The notes beneath the pieces are model-generated. The model saw only the letters and a list, made by a program, of their open reading frames with translations. It was not told the DNA's origin and ran no database searches. A program made the position numbers and the translations under genes. A DNA stretch of 64,000 bases, taken from Paracentrotus lividus (Eukaryota > Echinodermata > Echinoidea > Camarodonta > Echinidae). The stretch lies in NCBI GenBank assembly GCA_940671915.1, contig CALNVZ010003433.1, positions 33,681,673-33,745,672 on the forward strand, read 5' to 3'. Below, in pieces: positions 1 through 12,965 of the stretch. Each line of letters begins with the position of its first letter. Positions within the stretch are counted from its first letter, which is position 1.

Positions 1-60
1 ATGAGACCAAACGGGCATTAGTCAAAGTAGGTTTAGACCAAGTGACAATTTACCCAATTA
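1..60. repeat. Right end of a GTCTAAT-type foldback element (cut by window edge)
   Basis: The window opens inside a repeat built of the words 'gagaccaaacgggcatt', 'tttagaccaagt' and 'caatttaccc'. These match the right ends of the two fuller copies at 26783-27236 and 33787-34212. The left part lies outside the window. The element is non-coding. Confidence 0.7.
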
Positions 61-1502
61 GGCCTACGCATTATTATCATCATGATTATTGAGAACGAAG
101 AGCTTTTTTTTTCATCGCTAATTAATGAGAGACACAGTTCTTTTGCGAAAAAATACTTCTTCGGAAAAATGGTTAAATATCCGTGGTTAAACAAGAACAT
201 TCATTTCCACGAATCGTATGAGATAAGACTAGTGTTGAACATTGTTATTAGCAGCGCGTGCCATGTCAGATATTAAGTGGAAACAACTTCAAGAATAATT
301 GACTTTAAGTGCTTAGCATCACGCGTTGTAGTCATTCAGATTTCGATGTGCAGGAACATTAATTTGCAGTGTATTAACGGATCATGAAATACGATGGCAA
401 TAATTAATATTGTGAATTTTTAAAAATGATGTCTGCTTTGGGTAGAAAGTTTCAATTCGAAGAATTCGATACTCTTGCGACTCCCGTGAAAACGTTTTGG
501 AATTGTTTTCAAAATATATACGGGAAATGTCCCCTCTTCTTCCCTTTTGTCAGCACCGTGCCCCCTCTCTCTCCCGGGTCCCTCTTCTCTCTCTATATCT
601 CTCCTTCATCTGTCTCTCTGCCTCTCCCCCTCTCCCCGCCCCCCCTCCCCCTCTCTCGTTCTTATTATGCAAGTTAAAAAGACTAAGATTTTTCCATGGT
701 CTGCCATATTCAAATATATCATTCTGATGAAAACACTAAATTGTACGATACATTTTCATTTTGTGGTTTTGCCCATGTATAACGATTATATAACATATAT
801 GCTGAATCAATTTCAGTGGCTACATGAAAAACCAACAATTCCCATTAAAACACATGTATTTTGTACGTCAAGACAAAGCACGCGCGCATATAAAGACGAA
901 CGATTGTTGGAGTTTTTCTTGGAGGAATTTAATAGTTTAGAAGAGACATTCCATAAGTCTAACAAAGCGAATACCACAAAGCTAACAAAGACTTCAACAT
1001 TCACCTGCATGTATTATACATTAAGTCTAAATAAGACGATTTAAAAATCAATCCCACATTTTAAACCTTTTTAAAACAAATTTTGAATGAGCCACGCGAC
1101 TAGAATAATGGAAACACCATTATTAATTCATATTATTGATTTGAAATAGTCTCCTAAATGCCCACCATACCTCAAAATATTGATCAACTAACCTCAGAAA
1201 ACGTGTTGGCACTGTCCTCTGTTTTTCCTCTGTTTTCACGGGAATTTATAATTCTAAAACGATCAATAATCAATTTAGACCTCTTTAAGTCGGCGAACGC
1301 AAGAACAGACGATTCCCGCTCCCTTGACTCGTCCTATTTTAGAGCAGCTATTGTTCAAAGTTTCCCTACGTCACCCAGCTATGGGCGTGGCGGACACGAA
1401 AATCGATACACGCACGCGACGGCGATCGATAGCGCATGGTCGTTGTCACTGCTCAGGCAGGTGACTTTCTTTTGATCTTTAAACTCTCACTCTCATCACC
1501 CA
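61..1502. other. AT-rich non-coding stretch, no gene recognised
   Basis: Open frames here are short and show no recognisable domain. The frames across 540-660 read through a pyrimidine-rich tract (ctctctccc words), which gives Leu/Ser/Pro-rich low-complexity translations. I see no splice-bounded exon, tRNA or TIR element. Confidence 0.5.
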
Positions 1503-1600
1503 CATCACTACCTTTCTCTCTCATCTCTCTCTCTCTCTCCCCCTCTCTCTTTTCTCCTCTCTTCATCTATCATTGATCTTTCTCTCTCTTTCTAACTATC
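1503..1600. repeat. CT-rich microsatellite
   Basis: Impure (TC)n/(CCTCT)n tract on the plus strand. Confidence 0.85.
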
Positions 1601-1634
1601 TTCCACTTTTTCTTTATTCCCTTCATGTGGTTAT

Positions 1635-1760
1635 GACAACTACCCATGAGGCAATTACCCCTTGAGTCAACTACCCTGACAAAAATCTACCGCCTTCACT
1701 GTCTTAACCTTAACCCTAATTCTGGGAAGGGGAGGGGTAACTCTCCAGGGGTAGTTGTCC
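1635..1760. mobile_element. Small foldback (MITE-like) element, 126 bp
   Basis: The left arm begins gacaactaccc and continues to aattacccc. The right arm is ggggtaactctcc...ggggtagttgtcc. The arms are imperfect reverse complements around a short centre. There is no coding capacity. The boundaries are those of the inverted repeat, and no target-site duplication was resolved. Confidence 0.55.
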
Positions 1761-2582
1761 TTACACGCCTTCCTGTATTTATGTACATCGTCTGATCATG
1801 GATCCTATAATGTTCCATGTAATGGGGTCAACGGTCTGATTTGAGCCAGAGGACACTCTCAAATGTTCAGAATCAAAAGCCAAGACGCAATCCCTGTAAG
1901 AAGGTCTAGATGAACTCGGGGGGTTCGAAAATTGACCTTAATTACTTCTATATTTACGTACATCGCACTCTTCTCCTGTTTATTTAAGGAAATCACGAAG
2001 AATCAGATGATTACAACAGCCGACAGTGTACAAGTGTTAACACGAAGAAAAATGGAAGAAATTGAATGAAATATTGCCTCCCGCGGGCGCCATCTTAACT
2101 CTTGTCATTTCTAGTGAATAGGTTGAATTAGATCGGTTTATAGATGGGGGATGGGAAGTGGTCTATATCAGATCGGCCTCGGGGTAGGCTCGGCAGGGAA
2201 TGGGACGAGTGACCGCTGTCCGAAACTCAACATGCCTTAATAATGATTTGATATAGAACAACTTTCTGAACCAACTACACAGATGAGATATGTAGTCTGA
2301 TATCTAATGAAATTTCTCAATTCACGCATCTGTTCTTGGAAATATTGGTATGAGTGAAGTATTATTAGCAGCATCATGCTCATATATAGGCCTATAGGCA
2401 TTGAGATCCAACAAACAAATTTACAGATAACGATCGTGCAAAAGTGTGTACAAAATGTAGAGTACGAATACGTTTTTAAAAATTAGTATAAATCTGACGA
2501 GAAGGGTGACCGCTGTCTCTTCCTACATGTCTTATTTTAACATCTTGTGGATATCTTTATCAACAAAAACTGATGTGATATG
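1761..2582. other. Non-coding stretch, no gene recognised
   Basis: No convincing ORF, RNA gene or TIR structure. Two related words (tatttatgtacatcg near 1777 and tatttacgtacatcg near 1951) hint at an old local duplication. Confidence 0.45.
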
Positions 2583-2995
2583 CCTAAAGCAGTCTCACAC
2601 TGTCCGATTTGCTGCGATGCGATTTTTGAGAAAACTGATATGATATTTGATATGGACATTCTAACAAGGAAATTAATGCTGTCCAAAGTTCTTGGTATTC
2701 CTGTGAATAATAAAATTGTAATTCATGGCTATTACGAACTCCCTTCTCTGTATAAAATCAAATTGTTTCTTTATCGCAGTGACTTCACAGCGATCTTGCG
2801 ATTTTAAGCTAATTTGACATTTGCTCCCAATTAACGGATCGCATTGGACAAACAAATTCGCTTGCATTGTTCCTATACATTTTCTGCATCTCATAAGATA
2901 ATTTTGAATGTTGGAATATGTCACATTTAAGGAAAATTGCCATTTTTTCCAAAAATCGCATCGCAGCAAATCGCACAGTGTGAGGCGGGCTTAAG
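2583..2995. mobile_element. TIR element (~410 bp), tcacactgt / cgatttgctgcgatgcg ends
   Basis: The left end (2583-2627) reads taaagcagtctcacactgt then cgatttgctgcgatgcgattttt. The right end (2952-2995) is its reverse complement with few mismatches and ends in acagtgtgaggcgggcttaa. The inverted repeats are about 44 bp. The 75-118 aa open frames across this interval are products of the repeat and match no family, so this is a non-autonomous DNA transposon. The superfamily is not assignable from the ends alone. Confidence 0.8.
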
Positions 2996-3449
2996 AGGGC
3001 ATCAACTATAGTATACTCGCATATGCTTTTAGATGTGTGTCTGCTATGTACCCATCCCTTAATCTGGCTCCTATATACATAGAAATAAAAAAGAATACCC
3101 GTATGACAAGTATCGGGGCCACCGGACATCCCTGAGGCACCCCTGCAGTTATGCCTAAAAACCACAATCCCTCAAGATTCACGCTACTGAACCCTCTCCA
3201 CTTTTAAATCTTTGATGTCGGACACATACTATTGCTCACCCCCCCCCCCCTTGAGTAAACTAATCCTGGATCCACCATCGGGCCTGAATATTACCGGTCT
3301 CAAAGTTAATATACATTAGTAATCGCTCCGGTGAGACCGACTCTAAACCGACACCAATCCAACCAAAATATTACATTACCATCAAATGAAAAGAAGCTCT
3401 CAGTTTGGCGGTGTAACTTGAGCATAATTGTTGTAAAAGCCAACTTAGG
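2996..3449. other. Non-coding stretch, no gene recognised
   Basis: Includes a C homopolymer near 3240-3251. No supported gene. Confidence 0.4.
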
Positions 3450-3576
3450 GTGGTATCTCACTTCGCGGAGACGTCTCCGGGACATTTTTCAAAAACTGTG
3501 ACAGAGCAGTTACAAAGAACCGTCTCAAAGTTGTTTTCGCGACTCATGAAACGTCTCCGAGACGTCTCCGCGATGT
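3450..3576. mobile_element. Partial GAGACG-family foldback element
   Basis: Begins gtggtatctcacttcgcgg, the family end also seen near 28080, 29997 and (reverse complement) 30388-30402. It continues with GAGACG/CGTCTC words to about 3576. The matching right end (gagataccacc) is absent, so the copy is truncated. Confidence 0.65.
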
Positions 3577-4416
3577 TACTATATTTACATATCTGGTCAG
3601 AGGAACAATATCGAAAGGTCCTGGGGTCTTTCAGGGGGTGTGACATGGTCGAAATAGGGGTTTGAGATGGGCTAAGACAGGACTAATAATACACTGGATT
3701 TAATGTTAAAGGTGGGGACTGACCTAAAAATCGGACTTTTATCATAATAGGCGAAACATCATTTGAGAGCGGATGACAATAACCTTGAGATAACTATGTC
3801 ATCATTCTCAAAATTCATCACTATTATATACATCATTTTCATAGCGGGTGAAAACATAATTCGCCTATATATATTTTTTTTCTTTAATGTGGTTTAAGTT
3901 CTTTTAAATTTTGTTGTTCAATGATTGTATTGCTCATTTAAATATAAAAATAAACTAAACTAAAATTGAAAGTGCTGTATCTTCTTCCACCTAAATCATT
4001 GTATTTCTTTAATTTTGTTTGATATCAAACCACGATGTTGCTTTCATCACCATTAAATGCTTTCCTGAAGCTGTTTAAGTTAAAAGGGAAAACCAAAAGT
4101 GTATAAATGAATTTTTATTCCGTACAATCGAATCGTAAACAACATGCTCTCAAACTTACAATTAAGATATACGGTATACAGAATAAACAAAATGAATTTT
4201 CAATAAAATGAATGATTGAGAAGATTTATAGTTTATGGTTAAAGGAAGTGGATCGTTTGTCGGACATGGAATTAAATCTGTCATCACAAATTCCGGAATA
4301 CTATTCTTACTGTTTAACTCTTTGTTCTATACATCGTGCCATTATAATATTTAATTCAGTTCTCCGTTGTGACACCAAACTTTTACCGTCTCTTTAGCAG
4401 TCTCGACCCCCTCTTT
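3577..4416. other. AT-rich non-coding stretch
   Basis: Nothing recognisable; only short ORFs without domains. Confidence 0.45.
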
Positions 4417-4452
4417 CTTTCTTTCTCTCTCTCTCTTTCTCTCCCTCCATTT

Positions 4453-4507
<55 letters not shown>
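4417..4507. repeat. (TC)n microsatellite
   Basis: Pure TC run from about 4454 to 4505, preceded by impure CTTT/CTCC words. Confidence 0.95.
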
Positions 4508-4610
4508 ATCCTTTTTCTAACAAAACATACAAGGAAATTATTGTTTATCACAAAGGATTTTGTGAGGAACAAATACAACATTAATTGCGTGCGTGCTATT
4601 ATGAGATTAC

Positions 4611-5880
4611 GATATCGACTGATAATACGTATCGATTCGGCTTCATGTCATAATCATTACTCGCTCGCGTGCCATTGAGTTTAAAAGCATGTTTTTTCTG
4701 TTTCTTTTACTGTTCTGTTCTGGTTTTGTCAGGGAGTGGACTAGGACGCGTAAACTATACTTTTTATTTGTCAGATCTACATCTTTATAGATGTTCACTG
4801 TTTCGCTTCTTTAAATTCCCCTCCCCTGTCAAATTCCTTTCCTTAATTCTAATAGTTTTGCTTCATTAAGTATAATGTTGATTGTTGACTTGCGAGTTTT
4901 TTCCCCTGCAGACCTGGGATCGAATCCAAATTCATTCATTTAATTAATACGTCATCTTGTTGAATAATAAAAGCAGGAAAAGAATACACTCTGGTCAAAA
5001 TTGTTAGTACAATTACAATAAAAATCGTCTTGACATTTTTCATCCAAATTTTAGTTTGACTAAGAAAACTTCGATGCAATACCAAATTATTGATCTACAT
5101 GAACTTCTAATTATGCTGATGGTGTTGTGTAATGAAAGTCCCACAAACACAAGGAAGGTTGATCTTTTGGTGAATTAACATCAATAATGCAAAATTATTT
5201 ATTTATTGTCTGCTTGCTACAGATTAGGAAATTACCATTTATTGATTGATAATACGTATAGTTGGCAGCAGCAGTGATCGATATTCGTTCGCGAGCCATC
5301 AAATTCACAAGCAACAATTAGTTTTACTTTCTGTTTTATCTACTATTTTTTGGTCAGGGAGTGGAATCGGACTCGTAAAACTTTGCTTTTGTTTGCCAGG
5401 GGGGCCTCATCAAAGGACTTGTCGGACATTTTATCCGACAAATTTGCTCTCAGCCAATCAGATGCAAGCATTTCAGTAGCTTATAACAGCTTGTCGGATA
5501 AAACATCCGACAAGTCCTTTGATGAAATGCCCCCCAGATCTTTATCTTACACTTTCACTATTTCGCTTCTTTAAATTTCTTTCTTCTGTCAATTTCATTT
5601 CTTCGATTTCTAATAGTTTGACTTCATAAAGTTAATTGTCAGCTTTCGATTTTTCTTCTGCAGACTCGGGTTCGAATCCAAATTAACTCATCGAATTAAC
5701 CTGCCAGTTACATAATTTTGTTGAATGTCTTTGAAAAAAGGCATCTTGACTGTTTTCCTGAAAACTTCGACGCAACACCAAAGTCTTAGTTCAGGATGTT
5801 GTTGTCGTGTATTGAGACACCCACAAACACAAGCCAACGATGACCTTTCGGTAATTGATGTAATAATGAAAACTATTTTA
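4611..5880. repeat. Tandem duplication, two ~630 bp copies
   Basis: Copy A (about 4611-5237) and copy B (about 5238-5880) share the same ordered landmarks. These are 'tgataatacgtat', 'gtcagggagtgga', 'tttcgcttctttaaatt', 'ctgcagac' followed by a B-box-like 'cgaatccaaatt', and 'cccacaaacacaag'. Divergence between the copies is substantial, so the duplication is old. Copy B is interrupted by the MITE at 5400-5534. Confidence 0.85.
5400..5534. mobile_element. 135 bp MITE with GGGGGC ends inserted in one duplicate
   Basis: The ends are ggggg-cctcatcaaagg at left and cctttgatgaaatg-ccccc at right. Inside them is a second inverted pair, acttgtcgga and tccgacaagt. It is flanked by CAG on both sides (5397-5399 and 5535-5537). 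The duplicate copy A has an uninterrupted 'gtcagatct' at 4770-4778, so the empty site is present in the same window. This defines the element boundaries and a 3 bp target duplication. Confidence 0.88.
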
Positions 5881-7160
5881 AATGACTTAAAGTAGGTCAC
5901 TGGTTCTAAATGAAATCCCCTACTTTGTACATAAGCCTCGACGTCATTTTCAAAAATCAAAGTAAAACGAAATGCACAAGTTCATTAACTTTTCATTCTC
6001 ATCCCCATCATGGAGCAAGGCAGTTTGTTGGGGTTAAACAGCCAGTTTATTACAAAACTTTGATAAATGGAATATGTACACAATCTGTTTTACTCAGAAC
6101 TTGATACGATCTGTAATTACCGAGAAATTTCCATCATTCGTGTTGTAGACTTCTACACACGTGTACGTATACGAGGGAACGGCAATTATGGAGCAATTTT
6201 ACGAGTAATTGTTGGACCTGTTCTCCTCCAGCTCTTGGCGTGTTTCTTGAAAGGGCTGAGGACGCAGATAGCGGCGACCCCATCATCACAAACAGTTAAC
6301 CTATTCTTAGGCCTTCTGCCCTCTCTTGCAAGCGATAAAAAGAAGATGTCCACGTATTTTGAAAGCCTAATGAGGTGGATCAGTATTAATTCAATGTCAA
6401 ATTTGCCCGCATGTTGCGTGTACTTTGCAAAATGTAGGTCCAGGTCGTTAGGAGCGGGCTGGAGAATGAGGCACCAGTTTGAGTTTCCTAAAAAGAGGAA
6501 CCAAACACAATTTAATAAAGCTCTGAAGTAAAACTGCTGGTAGTTTTTCTTGCTTTGATCACAGAAGAGAGAGGAAATGAATAAGCAGATATTAAAGCTC
6601 ATTGTGTTACTTTTGTTATGTTTTTTAAACACCATATGTCACAAACATAATCATATCTAAGTTTATTTTTAACGCCAATGTTACATCCATCGTTTTGCGG
6701 GAAGTAGGGTGAAATAAAAGACTATATCGTGCTTTAAAATAATAGTTGTCAAAAGATAATTATAATAGGCTTGCCATATGCAATTATGATATGTGAGCAC
6801 AAATTATTTTGAAAGCCCTGTTGTGAAGATGGCGTAAGGTTGTATACCTGTCATATACCTATAAACGTGCAGCCGTTGTAATTATTAATGACAAGGAATC
6901 TAAGATTAAAATCAGAATGTCGAGCAAAAACAAATATTCTCGCTCAATTAATTTTGGAGAACTATTTTTCATATAGGCTCTCGTAGCATAATTTTTAATT
7001 TTCATGCAATATGGATTGTGTTGTCACTTTCGGCAAAATTGCGTTCTTGTTTTCTTTGTGAAACAGAGACTGATTTTTGAAGTTCATTGGTCATGTTGGT
7101 CACTTTGACCTATCGTTCTTTTGTCCAGTTCCAAAAATGATCCGTCTTCATTATAGGGAT
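5881..7160. other. Non-coding stretch; one unrecognised 154-codon ORF
   Basis: An open frame at 6067-6531 (+) encodes 154 aa with no motif I recognise. The opposite strand is equally open over 6186-6635. This mutual openness, the absence of flanking splice signals that I could defend, and the lack of domain similarity make it unlikely to be a gene. I see no other structure here. Confidence 0.4.
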
Positions 7161-7161
7161 G

Positions 7162-7178
7162 TTCTCTCTCTATCTCTC

Positions 7179-7232
<54 letters not shown>
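7162..7232. repeat. (CT)n microsatellite
   Basis: Pure CT from about 7183 to 7232. It forms a potential inverted pair with the GA tract at 7414-7452. Confidence 0.95.
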
Positions 7233-7234
<2 letters not shown>

Positions 7235-7380
7235 CTCTTCATCATCATTGTCATCTTTCTTCCAAATTATCATTCTTCTCCCAATACCACTATCAATCTT
7301 GCAGATCTCTATAAAACCGCATAATTTGCCCCTAGAAAATAATTGAAGAAAACGATTCCCTTAACTCTGATGGACAGGTT

Positions 7381-7410
7381 GATAGAGAGGAAGAAAGAAA
7401 GAGATAGAGA

Positions 7411-7455
<45 letters not shown>
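7381..7455. repeat. (GA)n microsatellite
   Basis: Pure GA from about 7414 to 7452 with an impure purine-rich lead-in. Confidence 0.95.
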
Positions 7456-7456
<1 letters not shown>

Positions 7457-8665
7457 AGGGTAGAAGGGGGGTAGGATGGATCGATTAAAATTCTGTTGGT
7501 GCATGACTATAGACAATAATTTATTGAAAATATATATGCAGTATTGTATTTCACTCGTCAAAACAAATCAAAAGTTTTAAAATGCTCACTCGAAGTGTTT
7601 TCTATTGATGAAATATATGTAGGTATAGTAGCCGAACCGAAACTGAAAATTTCATATGTAATATTTATCTTAGTTGTGGTAAACTTGACCCTTTGCCTAC
7701 CCCACATACCTGTCTTCTTCCACGTAGCAGGTGGTGAGTGGAATATGAGAGCGTTCGCGTGCCTACCGATCGAAAATCGAAATAGATATGTTTACAAAAA
7801 TCCCATGTTTACCCAAACGATTATCCTCAGGTATGGAATTCAATAATCCTTTGATCCTTCCAGGTCAGATTTGCTTTCGACAATCCTCAAAATGCGCCCC
7901 CTAAATGCCAAAAAGATTCCCGAAAGGCGCCCCCAAAATACCAAAGATGCAAATGATAGTTATGGTAATCTGCTCGCACGACCAGTTGGGAGATAATGAG
8001 TGAACGTAAATGTGGAAGATGACATCGACACGACATAATTCAGAGAGGGATTTGATGATTTAACGGGTGAGGTTCGAAAGCAAACTTTTGATTCGAGGAG
8101 ATATTTTAGAAAGGATTTTGAGGGGTGAGATCAAGAGGGGTATGGTTTTGGTCAAGGGCTTATCAGGGTCAGAGAACGATAGAAAATGACATAAGATGAA
8201 GGAGAAGAAGAGAGGGGAAAGGGTGGGGTGACGTCGACACTGAACTCACTATTTTATTTTTTCATCCATCAATTTAAACATTTTCTTGACAACTTATTTT
8301 ACTTAATAGGATCAACCGCAATTTTGTTTTGTTAACAGAAAGGTAAATAAAAGAATATAGGTTCAATATGCTCTAAATGAATATTATATTTCAGTATTTC
8401 AGTAAAGTTTTCTAGAAATAGGATGGATTACAGTAGCGGACGCAGACCGGAGTCACACAATGAACTTACCGGGCCCATGCGTAAACATAATAGAGCCGCT
8501 TTTGTCCCCAGACAATTGGGCCCCCGAAATGCATTCAATTCGATTTTCTTGGATCCGCGCCTGGATTAGATGAGACAGGGAGATGACAAGATAAATATAA
8601 AGAGACACATTCATATGAGAACTCAAAAATGTAAACACACAGTAGAAAACGTTTAATACGATATC
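7456..8665. other. Non-coding stretch, no gene recognised
   Basis: A frame at 7544-7846 (100 aa, +) and small frames elsewhere carry no recognisable motif. Confidence 0.45.
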
Positions 8666-8708
<43 letters not shown>

Positions 8709-8722
8709 CGAGGAGCAGAGAG

Positions 8723-8758
<36 letters not shown>

Positions 8759-8980
8759 GAGGGAAGAGGAGAGAAGAGAGGGGGGGGGGAGGGGAGGGGG
8801 GGAACTGGAGAGGGGAGCCGAGAGAGATATTAATTCGACGTGAGAATAATAAACAAAAATATAAAATACATGCACATAAAACGTTTTATAGAATATGTAA
8901 AAAGAGAAGAGAAGGAGAGAGAAGAGAGAGAGAGAGAGAGAGAAGATAGATAGAGAGAGAGAGAGAGATGAGAGAGGTGG
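8666..8980. repeat. GA-rich tract, two blocks
   Basis: Pure GA at 8669-8702 followed by impure GA/GGGA to about 8825, then a second GA block at 8905-8970. A 140 aa minus-strand frame over this interval is a low-complexity Ser/Leu translation of the tract, not a gene. Confidence 0.95.
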
Positions 8981-11900
8981 GAAAAATGGGGGGGTTACGA
9001 TTATGAAAATGTATCAGCCTTTCATGCTGGTGATGAAAACAACACAAAGAAATTATGAGATTTCATCAATTCAGCCCCTCAAATTAATAAACACTAGTAT
9101 AAAATTTGTTCAATACATAACTAGGCTCGCCCAAAATGAATTTTCCGCCGAATTGAACTGATTTTTGTCCGAGCTTTGCTGAGATGCGCGGGGTCCTGTC
9201 AGGTTGAAGTGAGATTCTGATGCGGTACTCTATTGTAATGAGCACGGAGTATAAATAAAACGGATATGTAACCGGCTTCTTGAAAAGAGGTTGCGCGTAC
9301 TCCCTGGGTCGGCAACAAAAACTGCACGGTGTGTCAGAAAAAAGGAGGGTGATTTGTTAACAATGTTTTGCCAAGGATAACGTTGAAATATGTTGCTACG
9401 TACTCTTTTACAAACAAAACTGTATAGCATTATAAATAATAAAAAATAATAGATAGCATACCTAGCGTTTAATACCTGTACAATATTTGCCTTAGCGTTT
9501 CTAAGCGATTGTTAATTATACCCGGCTTTTTTATTGTCCAGAAATTTCTTTCAGCCGGTACCCATTTACATTACCTGGGTCGAGCGTCGTATCTTGCCAA
9601 AGCACATTTGCCATTATATTGGAACTGAACATATTTTGCAACAAAATCTTATAGGGCTTAGGTCGTAACAAAATTATTTCGGTGTATAACATTATTGATG
9701 ATGATCATGACTATGTGATCAAGAATTGTCTCTAATTACATTATAAAATATTATAGGTTTTCCTGGTCAATTTTAAACACTTTGCAATCGAACTCGTTTA
9801 TGTTCATTCAATTTAAACGATACTTCATGGAGCGGAGCTATCAGTCAATTGAATTAACGTGTAGATTTTTAATGGCGATCACATTCCGGACGAAAGTGTT
9901 TGTAAGAAATGCCAAATTGATCGGAGATCGGGAAAACCTATACTATTTAGGTATTACAACAGTACGAAGGGCATACCATTGATATGCAATTATTTGTTAC
10001 ATGTATGGGGATGCAGCCCCGATTTTATTTTTAAACTTCCAATAATTCCATAAGCATATATTACAAAAACCAGTTTTTAATCGTTTCTCTTGAGTGCAAA
10101 ATACTGGCTTCACCGTTAGCCTATACAAACGTCACAAGGCTCGTTCTTTTGCTGAGACGCCATGTACTATTGTCACACTTGAATACATGCAATATGACAG
10201 CCTTACACACCAATAAATGCCCTAATTGCGTTGGTTAATTTCTAATCAGTGTCCCAATATACCGTATATCCTTTCATATTCGCAGAGAAAATCCCCTCAT
10301 TCGGATGGAACGGCATGCCTACATCACCAAAGGTTCATAAACTCGAATAAAAATCTTTGATTGCAAGCGACTTTATGTCCACCCCTTATCGCTTGGAGGG
10401 AAACGTGCAATGTGGAAGAAAATATATCAACATATGAAATATAATTCTCATGTGTACAAGCCCATCTGTGTACTTCTGTTCTTTTCATATAGGCTACGCA
10501 TCGATTCGTTTTCTTCCTTCCTTCTTTCTTTTTCTTTTTTTTAAATTTATTTTTTTTTAAATTCTTCTCACTATAGCTTTTGTTTTGAATAACCCTCATA
10601 AGCGTATCGAAAGCAAAGGAGCACAGTTGGAAAATTTTGAAAGAAGGGGGCCAAGCCGAAAATTTTATGATATTGACCTGAAGGTATTTTTAATACTCTT
10701 TATCATTTTTATTATTTTGTTTTAATGTATATAAATAAATCATTTTCCATTTTGCTGTGTTAAGTTCTATGATTATTTTTTAATTTATTGTTATCTTTCG
10801 CTTTATTTATATATTTATAAAACAGATCAAATCACCATTGAAGAATTAGTGAGGTACAATAATATCGAGAAGTTTAAAAAAAATGCATTTCGTTTATGGA
10901 ATATCTTAGAAACAGATTTGAACGTTTACTGGAAAATAAGATTGGTAAGAATTAAAATGAAAATAAAGTTAACTCAAAATCTCCTTTTCGTTTCTGTACG
11001 TTGATTTTCAAACATATTTTGCTTGTTTCACTCCCAAACGTTTCATCTGCTAACGCAAAGTTGTCCTATATTCCAACTGGTATATTCCTACCTTTTCTTT
11101 TCTGTTAATTTGGATTTGTTCATTTTTACTTTTATTTTATTCCAATTCCAGGAATATAGCATAGATGAAAAGAAATTGCAATCAATATATAATTTATATA
11201 AAAGAAAAAGACCATGAGCTAATATCTGGAAATAGGAAGAAAAAAAATGTAAAAGGCTCTCCTCATAAGCTGAAAAGTTTATCTCCCCTTCTACTTCTCT
11301 CCATCTCTCGTTCAATTATATTTTTCACTCGTGATTTTCTCCGTCCTATATTCTTCTTCTTTCTTTTTTTTGTTTTTTAATATTGTTTTATCGTTTTGGC
11401 TCCTCACTAGCTGCCGCCCCTCCCGTTGAATTATGTAATCTTCTGTCATCTAGTTCGACCGTTGAATAACTAGCAGATGCATAGAATATTAATATAAACT
11501 AAGACACAGGAAGACAGCGAGCAGATTAATCAAGAAAAGGATAAAATTAAAAGGAAAGAAGCCCCTGAAGAAGAAAAAAATATAGAGAGAGTACAGCGGA
11601 CCTTAGCGGGTTAGCGGGCATATAGCCACGGGGTCCGAACGGGCGGCGAAAGGACAGCGCGACGGGACTTCAGCTGCACGGCCACAACCCGCGTTCAAAA
11701 TGTGATTGTGTGTTGAGGCGTAAACTGGGCATGGGTGCTTTTGCCCGTGTAGCATGCACGAAGAGCAGGGGTTGTAATCCCCCCGGCGGCTACGGCTGCG
11801 GATTCGCTCATGCCACTGTATAACCTATGTTGCCCGATGATGGGGGGGGGGGGGAGCTTTTTCGAGCTTCTGTACATGCCACAAACTTCTTGCATTTTTT

Positions 11901-12836
11901 CCATAAAATATCCAAATATATATATATATATTTTTTTCTTTCTTTTAAAGATAAATCACAAAAGATAACATTTCACATCATCTTCATGATGTCAGAAAAA
12001 CAAAAGGGTCACTCTGCATGCACAACAGAAAAAAACAACACATTTTTATGTTCATATTAAAATAAAAAGCACATTCATTGTAATTGTTGCATTATATATG
12101 TATCGAAGCACTTGTGCAAAGTCTAATGATTTCATCTTTAAGCAATTACTTTAAAAGTAGAAATTTTCTCAATGTGTCAATTTTTGCGCATTTCGCTCGG
12201 AGGGATGGACAAATAAAAACATACGAAAATCTTACCCACCATTTTTCAGTATTATTGGATATCTGCACTGCACGAATTTAAAAACATTCGAACATGCTTC
12301 TTTTTTTTTAATCACCGTGGCGGAATTTTCCATTTATTCACCCTTTTTATGTATAATGCCTTGATTAATTTGTTTTCATTCGATTATGAATGCTTAGTTG
12401 CTTACCACTCGTTTTAGAGTGAAGTTATGTTGTCACACTAAATTTAGAGTGGCAAATATACTCCTTCAATCATAGTAAAGATTGTATGCAATTATTTTTT
12501 TTTTTAATTTGTGTGTTGTATTCAATCAAAAACAATCAAAGTGCACAGGTCACTAAGAGCATTGTAACAATAATCACAAAATAATATTCATAACAACAAA
12601 AATAATATGATAAAGAATATGACTTTGTGATGAGTTTGGTTCATGGTCGTTGCTATATTTGACCACTACCACTGATTTCATCAGTGGTGACGCCATCGTA
12701 ATGGTATAGCTGAGACGAAGTATTTCAAGTTTTCCATATGTAAGAATGACTCATTATTTTTTATTCCTTCACCCTTCACATTTAGATATTATATCTCCCT
12801 TCCTCACTCCCTGATCCCCTCTATAGCTCTATCTCC

Positions 12837-12838
<2 letters not shown>
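8981..12838. other. Long AT-rich non-coding stretch
   Basis: Nothing I can support as a gene. It contains a GC-richer island at about 11590-11850 (CpG-containing, ending in a G homopolymer near 11841) and a TA run at about 11917-11930. The rest is AT-rich with homopolymer T/A runs. Confidence 0.5.
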
Positions 12839-12892
<54 letters not shown>

Positions 12893-12965
12893 GTCTGTCT
12901 CCCCTCCCTCTTTCTCTCCCTCCCCCTCTCTCTCTCCCTCCCTCTCTCCCCTCTCTCTAAATCTC
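12839..12965. repeat. CT-rich microsatellite
   Basis: (CT)n interrupted by CCTCC and TTTCT words. Confidence 0.92.

Noticed and set aside
2580-2807. 75-codon ORF beginning MPKAVSHCPICCD, suggestive of a zinc finger
   Set aside because: The start lies in the TIR of the element at 2583-2995, and the Cys residues come from the inverted repeat.
6067-6531. 154-codon ORF with an equally long antisense ORF
   Set aside because: No motif and both strands open; not supportable as a gene.
8453-8875. 140-codon Ser/Leu-rich minus-strand ORF
   Set aside because: Translation of a GA microsatellite.
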